Positions 1 to 6,419 of a stretch of DNA of 6,419 bases are shown one piece after another (the first letter of the stretch is position 1; the number at the start of each line of letters is the position of its first letter). The translations under genes and the position numbers were made by a program. The stretch covers positions 1 through 6,419 of the forward strand of contig JAKAXP010000131.1 in NCBI GenBank assembly GCA_021816545.1, read 5' to 3'. The notes beneath the pieces are model-generated. The model made no database searches. It saw nothing but the letters and a program-made list of their open reading frames with translations, and was not told the origin of the DNA. The DNA is from Bacteroidota bacterium (GTDB taxonomy: Bacteria > Bacteroidota > Bacteroidia > Bacteroidales > VadinHA17).

Positions 1-218
1 AAGCCTATGATCTGCTTAACATGATCATGGAGCTGCCACCAAAGTACAGGATGGTCTTCAACCTCTACGCAATAGAAGGATATTCTCACAGGGAGATTGG
101 TGATATGCTTGGTATTTCGGAAGGTACCAGCAAATCAAATCTCTCCAGGGCAAGGGAGATACTTCAGAAGAAAGTGATGATACTTACGGGTGTCACAAGA
201 AGAATGGTAAATGTTTGA
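1..218 (+). CDS. ECF-type RNA polymerase sigma factor, C-terminal part (5' truncated)
   Basis: Partial gene; its start lies before the window. The open frame runs from base 3 and shows 71 residues, AYDLLN followed by the stretch beginning MIMELPPKYRMVFNLY. This is sigma-70 region 4, the helix-turn-helix that reads the promoter -35 region. The LPPKYRMVF segment is typical of the first region 4 helix in ECF factors, and the HTH follows as HREIGDMLGISEGTSKSNLS with a basic RAREILQKK end. Regions 2 and any linker are missing, so the ECF subgroup cannot be fixed. The stop at 216-218 lies inside the next gene, which starts at 211, so the two are probably translationally coupled. In Bacteroidota, ECF factors are commonly held inactive by the membrane protein encoded next to them, which is the likely arrangement here. 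The ATG at 21 is internal, since the sigma homology continues upstream of it. The family call is secure; the regulon is unknown. Confidence 0.92.
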   Translation, partial: AYDLLNMIMELPPKYRMVFNLYAIEGYSHREIGDMLGISEGTSKSNLSRAREILQKKVMILTGVTRRMVNV

Positions 219-1521
219 AAGGGAGCCAAATATTGACATTGTATTCCGCAACGGCCTGAAAAACCTTGAGGTACTGCCACCTGCAGACGTGTGGGACAAC
301 ATCCCCCCGATGCCGGTGAAGCATACCCGTCTCAGGATTATTTCAGGAATAGCAGCCGGTGTTGCCGCACTGGTGTCCCTTACACTCCTTGCCACATGGT
401 ATGTCCGCAATAACAGCACTCCGGTAATGCTTGCAGAAGTTGCAGCCCCGGGTAACACAGGCAGGGATGTCAGTCTTGATATTGCGGGAGCTGATCCGGT
501 CACCAGGCCCGGTGAAGCAAGAGTGGTAAACTTTGTTCCCACGGTTTCTTCAAGTGAACCGGCAGGACAAGCCCCGGTTACAATAAAGGCAGATGAACCG
601 GCCGCACTCCTCGCATCATCAGATATTGAGCCTCCGAGAGAAGAAACAGGTGAACCGGTACAACTGTTCCCTGACGAGATAACTGTGATTACAGCCGGTC
701 GCTTTACAGGTGCAAATGAAAGTCTGAAGACATCTCTTACAGAACCGTCATCCGCGAAAGCTGCACAACGATTTATCATAGGTGCTTCACTTTCACCGGC
801 CATGGGTTTTTCACATTCGGGTCAGGACACCCGGCTGGCTGAGCTGATTAACAGTGAAAAATCGAGGCCGGCATATTCTACCGGTGTGTCTGTGGGTTAC
901 AGGATTTCAGACCGTCTGACTATCCAGTCCGGTATCGGGCTGGCTTCAATAGGTCAGACAATCTCAGACGTGGCTGTTTATGCAGGGCTTTCTGATTACT
1001 ATGCCGTCAAGAGCAGCTATCTCTACAGCGTCGAGACTGCATCAGGCCTGATACTGGCGGGCAACACAGACCTTTACCTTACTGACAGCAAGGACAGGGT
1101 GGGGACGCTTATCCAGGGTAACATGGCTGATCCTTCCAAGTACGCGCTGACCCAGGTGGGCTCTGATATCCGACAGGTTTTCCGTTACCTTGAGCTACCG
1201 GTGATGATCAGGTACAAGCTCATTGACAAAAGGGTCGGTCTTAATCTCTCAGGAGGGATGGCATACGGTTTCCTGGTTGACAATGCAGCCTACACGGGTG
1301 AAGGATCTGAAATTGTACGCGTAGGATACACAGAGGGGATGAATACATTCAATCTCAGCAGCCAGCTTGGCCTCGGGATGGAGTACAACATCTCGCAGAA
1401 GATAACATTCAACCTTGAGCCGGTTTTCAGGTATTATGTAACTCCGCTGAGTGACATTTCCGGCTCGCTGTACAAGCCATATTCAGTGGGCTTCTCCTCA
1501 GGTTTCTTCTTTAAATTCTGA
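211..1521 (+). CDS. Single-TM protein with C-terminal outer-membrane beta-barrel domain, putative anti-sigma partner
   Basis: A 436-residue protein with no clear named homologue that I can assign. Residues 1-40 are hydrophilic and contain the PPADVWDNIPP motif; I recall similar short N-termini on Bacteroidota membrane proteins encoded after ECF sigma factors. Residues about 41-65 form a hydrophobic helix (IISGIAAGVAALVSLTLLA) preceded by basic residues (KHTRLR), so the N-terminus should stay in the cytoplasm. Residues about 66-186 are rich in Pro, Ala, Glu, Ser and Thr and look disordered. From about 187 (RFIIGASLSPAMGF) to the end, alternating polar/hydrophobic strands with turns such as GYRISDRLTIQSGIG resemble a PorT/OmpA-like outer-membrane beta-barrel. 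The protein ends in FFFKF, and a terminal aromatic is the usual barrel-assembly signal. The start overlaps the sigma gene by 8 bases. I infer a role as anti-sigma factor or envelope sensor; an alternative is an ordinary barrel protein that is simply cotranscribed with the sigma gene. Confidence 0.8.
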   Translation: MFEREPNIDIVFRNGLKNLEVLPPADVWDNIPPMPVKHTRLRIISGIAAGVAALVSLTLLATWYVRNNSTPVMLAEVAAPGNTGRDVSLDIAGADPVTRPGEARVVNFVPTVSSSEPAGQAPVTIKADEPAALLASSDIEPPREETGEPVQLFPDEITVITAGRFTGANESLKTSLTEPSSAKAAQRFIIGASLSPAMGFSHSGQDTRLAELINSEKSRPAYSTGVSVGYRISDRLTIQSGIGLASIGQTISDVAVYAGLSDYYAVKSSYLYSVETASGLILAGNTDLYLTDSKDRVGTLIQGNMADPSKYALTQVGSDIRQVFRYLELPVMIRYKLIDKRVGLNLSGGMAYGFLVDNAAYTGEGSEIVRVGYTEGMNTFNLSSQLGLGMEYNISQKITFNLEPVFRYYVTPLSDISGSLYKPYSVGFSSGFFFKF

Positions 1522-1543
1522 GATACCTTTTTCCTCTCCTTCT

Positions 1544-1579
1544 TTTGCTTCCCATGACGCAATATTTTCGCTAATTTTG
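1544..1579 (+). promoter_or_regulatory. Candidate Bacteroidota-type promoter for the transglycosylase gene
   Basis: The octamer TAATTTTG at 1572-1579 matches the Bacteroidota -7 consensus TAnnTTTG exactly, and TTTG at 1544-1547 could be the -33 element. The 24-base gap between them is a few bases longer than usual, so the -33 assignment is weak. Transcription would begin near 1586 and leave a leader of about 20 bases before the ATG at 1606. Its place in the only sizeable gap between the first two genes and the transglycosylase supports a separate transcription unit. No ribosome binding site is visible before 1606, which is normal in this phylum. Confidence 0.42.
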
Positions 1580-1605
1580 CAGTTTCAAAATGAGATTGCC
1601 ATAAC

Positions 1606-2544
1606 ATGAAAAACATACCGGGAAAGACCGCATTTGCAGTAATGTTTCTGCTCAGCACAGGTTTCATTTTTACGCTCCTCGTGGCTGCCGACAGCCAGCA
1701 GCAGGGAACGCATGATTTTGAGGAGAGTACGCCAGCAGCAATTTCCTGGGCGATACCGGAAAATGTCACCTTCGCCGGTGAGACAATGCCGCTTCAGAAC
1801 TTTGACACCCGTGAGAGCCTTGACCGGGAGCTAAATGCCACTGCATACAGGCACGGATCAACACTGCTGACAATCAAGAGGGCAGGGCGCTACTTCCCCG
1901 AAATTGAAAAGATACTTAAGGAATATGGTATTCCGGATGATTTCAAATACCTGGCATGCGCCGAGAGTGACCTGAGCAATGTGATTTCGCCGGCAGGCGC
2001 CACAGGCTTCTGGCAGATAATGGATGGCACTGGCAAAGAGGCAGGTATGATCATCAATAAAGAGGTTGATGAGAGGTATGATATTGAGAAATCGACCCGT
2101 TTTGCCTGCAAATACTTCCTCAAGGCATACGAGAAATACGGAAACTGGACAATGGCGGCAGCATCATACAACAATGGGTTCAGCGGCCTGAGTGAACAGG
2201 TTGACATACAGAGGCAGACCAACTACTACGACTTGCTTCTGAACGAGGAGACCGCACGATACATATTCCGTATCGTTTCGCTGAAACTGGTTATGTCAGA
2301 GCCCGGGAAGTACGGGTTCAATATCGGGCCCGGAGAAATGTACAGGCCTGTCCCGTACTATGAAGTGAAGGTTGACACCACTGTTTCCAGCTTTGAACAG
2401 TTTGCAAGACAATTTGACACCAATTACAAGATTCTGAAATACCTCAATCCGTGGCTTCGCAAACCTTTCCTGACAAACAGCGAAAAACGCGAATACACAA
2501 TCAGGGTGCCAGAAAAGGATGCGCGTGTCAGGGCCGGCATTTAG
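1606..2544 (+). CDS. Secreted lytic transglycosylase (SLT/MltD-like) with degenerate C-terminal LysM-like region
   Basis: A 312-residue enzyme predicted to cleave the glycan strands of peptidoglycan between N-acetylmuramic acid and N-acetylglucosamine, giving 1,6-anhydro ends. Residues 1-28 look like a signal peptide (hydrophobic AVMFLLSTGFIFTLLVA, cleavage likely after VAA at 28). There is no lipobox cysteine, so it should be periplasmic and soluble rather than a lipoprotein like E. coli MltD. The catalytic domain spans about 95-235. The expected catalytic glutamate is E120 in LACAESDLSN. It is followed by the family motifs SPAGATGFWQIM (128-139), AAASYNNGFSGL (184-195) and ETARYIFRIVSLKLV (215-229). 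Residues about 250-302 (from YYEVKV to YTIRVP) have the layout of a divergent LysM module, which would bind glycan. The gene ends 9 bases before uvrA, so the two are probably cotranscribed. The enzyme class is firm; its cellular role, such as division, recycling or insertion of envelope machines, is not shown by the sequence. Confidence 0.9.
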   Translation: MKNIPGKTAFAVMFLLSTGFIFTLLVAADSQQQGTHDFEESTPAAISWAIPENVTFAGETMPLQNFDTRESLDRELNATAYRHGSTLLTIKRAGRYFPEIEKILKEYGIPDDFKYLACAESDLSNVISPAGATGFWQIMDGTGKEAGMIINKEVDERYDIEKSTRFACKYFLKAYEKYGNWTMAAASYNNGFSGLSEQVDIQRQTNYYDLLLNEETARYIFRIVSLKLVMSEPGKYGFNIGPGEMYRPVPYYEVKVDTTVSSFEQFARQFDTNYKILKYLNPWLRKPFLTNSEKREYTIRVPEKDARVRAGI

Positions 2545-2553
2545 TCTCATGCC

Positions 2554-5388
2554 ATGCCGGAACAGAAAGACGAGATAAGAGTATACGGAGCGAGAGTTCA
2601 TAACCTCCGCAACATAAGCCTTACGCTGCCGCGAAACAGACTGGTGGTTGTCACAGGTCTGAGCGGTAGCGGGAAGTCGTCACTGGCATTTGATACAATC
2701 TATGCCGAAGGACAGAGGCGGTACATGGAGACTCTTTCAGCTTACGCCAGGCAGTTCCTCGGAGGGATGGAGAGGCCTGACGTTGATCGCATTACAGGGC
2801 TAAGCCCGGTCATTTCAATTGAGCAGAAGACCACCAACAAGAATCCCCGCTCGACAGTCGGGACCATCACCGAGATATATGACTTCCTGAGGCTGCTGTA
2901 TGCGCGTGCAGCTGATGCATATTCATACGAGTCAGGCGAAAAAATGGTCAAGTATACTGATGAACAGATACTTGAGCTAGTGTCTGAGAGGTATGACCAG
3001 CACAGGGTATTCATCCTTGCCCCGCTGATCAAGGGGAGGAAGGGGCACTACAAGGAGCTGTTCGAGCAGCTCAGGCGCAAGGGATTCCTGTATGCCCGGA
3101 TCAATGAAGAGATAAGGGAGATCACTCCCGGTCTCAAGCTTGACAGGTATAAGGTTCATTTCATTGAGCTTGTAATAGACAAGTTCCAGGTAGGCCATGT
3201 TGCTGCAAAGAGGCTACATGATGCTTTGTTACTGGCACTTGACCAGGGTGACGGTATCATGGCACTGCTTGATGCTGATGAGGGCAGTATGAGATATTTC
3301 AGCCGTCATCTGATGTGCCCGGTGACCGGTATTTCATACAATGAGCCGGCACCGCACACCTTTTCGTTCAATTCGCCGCAGGGCGCATGCCCGAGGTGCA
3401 ACGGACTCGGTGAGATCTCGGAGGTGGATATCAGCAGGATGATGCCTGATCGCTCCCTGAGCATCCGCAAGGGGGGGATTGAGCCGCTCGGCAAATACCG
3501 CAACATATGGATCTTCTGGATGATCGAAGCCCTGGGCGAGAAGTACGGCTTCACTGTTGACACACCGGTAGGGGATATTCCCGAAGATGTTCTGAACAAG
3601 ATTTTCTTCGGTTCCGATGAGGTGCTGAAGCTATCGAATACTCCGTTGGGTGTCACCTCCAACTATTTCATGACCTTTGAAGGGGTGGTCAATTATGTTG
3701 GCAACCAGGAAGCTATAAGCGGACGGGCTGCCAACGGTGGAGGCAAGGTCAGGGAGCAGTACGTGCAGTACCATGTATGCCCAGAGTGCAGCGGCATGAG
3801 ACTGAAAAAGGAAGCACTTTGGTTCCGCATCGGCGGGAAAAACATAGGCGAGCTTGCCTCCATGGACTTGACAGAGCTCAGGGACTATCTTGAGCATGTC
3901 ACAGGCGACATGTCAGAACGGCAGAAGAAGATCGCCTCCGAGATTCTTAAGGAGATCCGGTCACGTCTTGGCTTCCTGCTTGACGTAGGGCTTGATTACC
4001 TGGCCCTGAACCGGGGAGCCCGGACACTCTCAGGCGGTGAGAGCCAGCGTATCAGGCTGGCAACGCAGATAGGTTCGAAGCTGGTCAATGTCCTTTATAT
4101 CCTTGATGAGCCGAGCATCGGACTGCATCAGCGCGACAACCACAGGCTGATAGAGGCTCTGCGGAACCTCCGTGATGCAGGCAACTCGGTCATTGTGGTG
4201 GAACATGACCGCGATATGATCCTCAGCGCCGATCATATAATTGACATCGGTCCCGGTGCGGGAGTTCACGGCGGGCTGATTGTTGCCGAGGGAACCCCGG
4301 AAGAGATTCTGAAGGCAGACACACTCACCGCTGCATACCTTAACGGTGCCAGGAAGATTGATGTTCCGAAGAAGAGAAGGGATGGCAGCGGTAAGTTTCT
4401 TGCCATCGCCGGCGCCACAGGCAATAACCTGAAGGGGGTCACTATGAAGGTGCCGCTGGGAACATTTATCTGCATCACCGGCGTCTCAGGCAGCGGGAAG
4501 TCGTCACTGATAAACCAGACCCTTCACCCTGCTCTTGCAAAGAAGCTGCACGGTGCAGGCCGTATGCCGCTACCGCATGAATCGATTGAGGGGCTGGAAC
4601 ATATTGACAAGGTGATTGAGGTTGACCAGGCGCCTATTGGCCGCACACCGAGGTCAAACCCGGCAACATATACCGGAGTTTTCACAGAAATCCGCAACCT
4701 GTTTGCGATGACACCTGATGCAAAGGTCAGGGGATTCGGTGCCGGGCGGTTCTCATTCAACATAAAGGGCGGCCGGTGTGAGGGTTGCGAGGGCGCCGGA
4801 GTTAAGACAATAGAGATGAACTTCCTTCCGGATGTTTACGTGATGTGTCCTGACTGCGGAGGAAAACGTTACAACAGGGAAACACTCGAGGTGAAATACA
4901 AGGGCCGGTCAATCAATGACGTTCTGGAGATGACCATAAATGATGCCGTTGAGTTCTTCAAGGGTATTCCGGCCATATATCACAAGATCAAGACACTGCA
5001 GGATGTGGGACTCGGTTACGTAAGGCTGGGACAGCCCTCAACGACACTCTCCGGCGGTGAATCACAGCGTGTCAAGCTGGCAACGGAACTCTCGAGGCGC
5101 GACACCGGGCGGACACTTTACATACTTGATGAGCCAACCACAGGTCTTCATTTTGATGATGTGAGGGTGTTGCTTGAGGTGCTTGAGAGGCTCGTTGAGC
5201 GGGGAAATACTGTCATGGTCATTGAGCATAACATGGATGTTATAAAGGTGGCTGACTATATTGTTGACCTGGGGAAGGAGGGAGGCCGTGGCGGCGGCGA
5301 GATAATCTTTTCGGGAACTCCCGAACAGATAGTAAAGGTCAAGGGTAATTATACGGGACGGTATCTTGCACCTGTTCTGAAACAATAG
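2554..5388 (+). CDS. uvrA: Excinuclease ABC subunit A (UvrA), DNA damage recognition ATPase
   Basis: At 944 residues it is complete (E. coli UvrA is 940). It dimerises, scans DNA for bulky lesions and loads UvrB in nucleotide excision repair. Both ABC modules are intact. Module I has Walker A GLSGSGKSS (35-43), signature LSGGESQ (492-498), Walker B LYILDEP (514-520) and the switch histidine H551. Module II has Walker A GVSGSGKSS (643-651), signature LSGGESQ (832-838), Walker B LYILDEP (855-861) and H892. The UvrB-binding and insertion domains lie within about 115-400. The C-terminal zinc module is complete, with C742, C745, C765 and C768. The first zinc module has C255, C279 and C282, but T258 stands where E. 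coli has its second cysteine. A further CPEC pair is at 409-412. The start at 2554 fits the family's N-terminus (IRVYGARVHNLRNISL) and is 9 bases after the transglycosylase stop; no Shine-Dalgarno sequence is present. The ATG at 2549 is in another frame. No SOS box was recognised upstream. Confidence 0.98.
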   Translation: MPEQKDEIRVYGARVHNLRNISLTLPRNRLVVVTGLSGSGKSSLAFDTIYAEGQRRYMETLSAYARQFLGGMERPDVDRITGLSPVISIEQKTTNKNPRSTVGTITEIYDFLRLLYARAADAYSYESGEKMVKYTDEQILELVSERYDQHRVFILAPLIKGRKGHYKELFEQLRRKGFLYARINEEIREITPGLKLDRYKVHFIELVIDKFQVGHVAAKRLHDALLLALDQGDGIMALLDADEGSMRYFSRHLMCPVTGISYNEPAPHTFSFNSPQGACPRCNGLGEISEVDISRMMPDRSLSIRKGGIEPLGKYRNIWIFWMIEALGEKYGFTVDTPVGDIPEDVLNKIFFGSDEVLKLSNTPLGVTSNYFMTFEGVVNYVGNQEAISGRAANGGGKVREQYVQYHVCPECSGMRLKKEALWFRIGGKNIGELASMDLTELRDYLEHVTGDMSERQKKIASEILKEIRSRLGFLLDVGLDYLALNRGARTLSGGESQRIRLATQIGSKLVNVLYILDEPSIGLHQRDNHRLIEALRNLRDAGNSVIVVEHDRDMILSADHIIDIGPGAGVHGGLIVAEGTPEEILKADTLTAAYLNGARKIDVPKKRRDGSGKFLAIAGATGNNLKGVTMKVPLGTFICITGVSGSGKSSLINQTLHPALAKKLHGAGRMPLPHESIEGLEHIDKVIEVDQAPIGRTPRSNPATYTGVFTEIRNLFAMTPDAKVRGFGAGRFSFNIKGGRCEGCEGAGVKTIEMNFLPDVYVMCPDCGGKRYNRETLEVKYKGRSINDVLEMTINDAVEFFKGIPAIYHKIKTLQDVGLGYVRLGQPSTTLSGGESQRVKLATELSRRDTGRTLYILDEPTTGLHFDDVRVLLEVLERLVERGNTVMVIEHNMDVIKVADYIVDLGKEGGRGGGEIIFSGTPEQIVKVKGNYTGRYLAPVLKQ

Positions 5389-5421
5389 AAAAGATTATAT
5401 TTAAAGCCTAAATAGCGATTT

Positions 5422-6138
5422 ATGGACGAAGCAAAGGAGAAGGACCTGATTAAGGATGCCTTTGAGCCCAGAACCTGGAATGAGATCCACACGATGGATT
5501 CATGGAGGGTTTTCAAGATTATAGCTGAATTTGTTGAAGGATTTGAGAAGCTTTCCCGCATCGGTCCGAGCGTGGCAATTTTCGGGTCTGCCCGTACCCA
5601 CTACAATAACAAGTACTACAAGCTTGCTGAGGAGATTGCCTTTCAGCTTACACAGAAGGGATATGGTGTCATCACCGGCGGCGGCCCGGGTATCATGGAG
5701 GCTGCCAACAAGGGGGCAAAGAGAGGCAACGGCAAGTCGGCCGGTATCAACATTGACCTTCCCTTTGAACAGAAAGCCAATCCTTACATAGACCGTGACA
5801 AGCTGATCACCTTTGACTATTTCTTCGTCCGCAAGGTTATGTTCATGAAATATGCCCAGGGGTTCATCGTGCTGCCCGGGGGCTTCGGTACATTTGATGA
5901 GCTTTTCGAGGCAATCACGCTGATCCAGACGAAGAAGATAGGTCGGTTCCCCATAGTGCTGGTTGGGACGAAGTACTGGGCAGGGCTGTTTGACTGGGTC
6001 ACCGAGGTGATGCTGAATGAAGAGCATAACATCTCTCCCGAGGACCTGAATATTTTCAGGATAGTTGATGAGGCTGATGAGGCCGTCGCATATATTGACC
6101 AGTTCTACTCAAGATATCTCCTGAGCCCAAACTTCTGA
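5422..6138 (+). CDS. LOG family protein (TIGR00730), putative nucleoside 5'-monophosphate phosphoribohydrolase
   Basis: A 238-residue cytosolic Rossmann-fold protein. The family's two signatures are present: GGGPGIMEAANKGA at 86-99 and PGGFGTFDE at 152-160, with R137-K138 between them; the Arg and the PGGxGTxxE glutamate (E160) are the residues linked to catalysis. Characterised LOG enzymes split N6-modified AMP (cytokinin ribotides), and some split plain AMP, into free base and ribose 5-phosphate. Many were first mislabelled lysine decarboxylases. The N-terminal part of about 45 residues before GPSVAIFGSAR makes this the longer LOG type, and its sequence (WRVFKIIAEFVEGFEKL) predicts a helix that may serve in oligomer contacts. 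The gene starts 33 bases after uvrA, close enough for readthrough, though the A/T-rich gap could hold a weak promoter. It converges on smpB. The family assignment is firm; the substrate in this organism is unknown. Confidence 0.94.
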   Translation: MDEAKEKDLIKDAFEPRTWNEIHTMDSWRVFKIIAEFVEGFEKLSRIGPSVAIFGSARTHYNNKYYKLAEEIAFQLTQKGYGVITGGGPGIMEAANKGAKRGNGKSAGINIDLPFEQKANPYIDRDKLITFDYFFVRKVMFMKYAQGFIVLPGGFGTFDELFEAITLIQTKKIGRFPIVLVGTKYWAGLFDWVTEVMLNEEHNISPEDLNIFRIVDEADEAVAYIDQFYSRYLLSPNF

Positions 6139-6197
6139 TAATTTTTATTATTGCTGCAGTTGAAATTTTGAAGGCTCACCAGGTTATTACCTCAGAG

Positions 6198-6210
6198 TCC
6201 GGATACCGGA
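6198..6210. terminator. Small hairpin between convergent LOG and smpB genes, possible weak terminator
   Basis: TCCGG-ATA-CCGGA is a perfect 5-base-pair stem with a 3-base loop, directly abutting the smpB stop codon (6211-6213, minus strand). It sits in the 72-base gap between converging genes, where a two-way terminator would be expected. No T-run follows on either strand, so it does not meet the classic intrinsic form; it may act with Rho or be chance. The rest of the gap is A/T-rich near the LOG stop and holds no other clear signal. Confidence 0.25.
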
Positions 6211-6419
6211 TTACCTGATCCGCTCCTTCACATGGTGGTCCATCTCACGCTCATGATCACGCTTTTTGAGGCTGTCGCGCTTGTCATACTGCTTCTTCCC
6301 TCTGGCCAAAGCTATTTCGGCCTTTGCCAGTCCTCGGGCATTGATGAACACCTTTGTGACGATGATTGTCAGTCCTGTCTCATTGACCTTCCTTTCCCAC
6401 TTGCGGAGCTCAGATCGGA
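6211..6419 (-). CDS. smpB: SsrA-binding protein SmpB, C-terminal part (N-terminus outside window)
   Basis: Translating the minus strand from the right edge gives 68 residues ending at a TAA (6213-6211). The gene is cut by the window edge, so its start is not seen. SmpB binds tmRNA and brings it to stalled ribosomes for trans-translation, tagging the unfinished protein for degradation. The visible part covers the last strands of the OB-fold core, with TKVFINARGLAKAEIALARG matching the family's conserved FNxRGxAKxEIALAxGKK pattern. It continues into KKQYDKRDSLKKRDHERE, the hallmark K-x-YDKR segment, and a basic C-terminal tail ending VKERIR, which in known SmpB proteins folds as a helix in the mRNA channel. 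All key family residues in this part look intact. It runs opposite to the other genes and converges with the LOG gene, so it is transcribed independently of them. Confidence 0.95.
   Translation of the reverse strand, partial: RSELRKWERKVNETGLTIIVTKVFINARGLAKAEIALARGKKQYDKRDSLKKRDHEREMDHHVKERIR

Noticed and set aside
135..803. 222-codon open frame on the minus strand opposite the sigma and barrel genes
   Set aside because: It lies antisense to two well-supported coding frames, shows no recognisable domain, and has the low-complexity composition expected of a shadow frame.
1497..1530. Possible terminator after the barrel gene: CTCAG/CTGAG stem followed by a short T-run
   Set aside because: The stem has only 5 pairs around a 16-base loop and overlaps the coding end; it is too weak to support a call.
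5389..5421. Possible promoter between uvrA and the LOG gene (TATATTTA at 5396-5403)
   Set aside because: It matches the -7 consensus except for the last base, but no suitably spaced -33 element is present, and A/T-rich gaps give such matches by chance.
5500..6027. 175-codon open frame on the minus strand inside the LOG gene
   Set aside because: Antisense to a gene with clear family motifs and no recognisable domain of its own.
6181..6216. Repeated ATTACCT (6186-6192 and 6210-6216) and a short AGGT/ACCT inverted pair
   Set aside because: Seven bases and a four-base stem are within chance expectation; the second copy is partly inside smpB.
1..6419. Search by eye for mobile elements, CRISPR repeats, tRNA genes and riboswitches
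   Set aside because: No transposase, integrase, terminal inverted repeats, regular spaced repeats or tRNA-like cloverleaf was seen, and no gap between genes exceeds about 85 bases.

Overview
The window looks like ordinary chromosomal DNA from a member of the Bacteroidota, most likely a Bacteroidales-type organism. The reasons are a partial ECF sigma factor overlapping a membrane-anchored beta-barrel protein, start codons with no Shine-Dalgarno sequence, a TAnnTTTG-type promoter element, and the sequence style of the UvrA and LOG proteins. Base composition is moderate, and no mobile element, CRISPR array, tRNA or rRNA is visible.

Layout. The left edge (to 218) carries the C-terminal region 4 of an ECF sigma factor whose start lies outside the window. 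It overlaps by 8 bases a 436-residue protein (211-1521) with a short cytoplasmic N-terminus, one transmembrane helix, a long flexible linker and a C-terminal outer-membrane-type beta-barrel; this is a candidate anti-sigma/sensor partner. After an 84-base gap with a good promoter -7 element comes a secreted lytic transglycosylase (1606-2544). Nine bases later is uvrA (2554-5388), complete and of normal length, and 33 bases after it a LOG-family phosphoribohydrolase (5422-6138). On the opposite strand, converging on the LOG gene, is the C-terminal part of smpB (6211 to the right edge).

How they fit together. The first two genes form a probable envelope-sensing regulatory pair. The transglycosylase remodels peptidoglycan and may share that envelope theme, but its own promoter candidate and its tight spacing to uvrA suggest a separate transcription unit of transglycosylase, uvrA and perhaps the LOG gene. 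UvrA (nucleotide excision repair) and SmpB (trans-translation) are housekeeping.

No clearly new multi-gene system is visible. The most interesting item is the single polypeptide that appears to join an inner-membrane helix to an outer-membrane barrel next to a sigma factor. The next is the loss of one cysteine in the first zinc module of UvrA.
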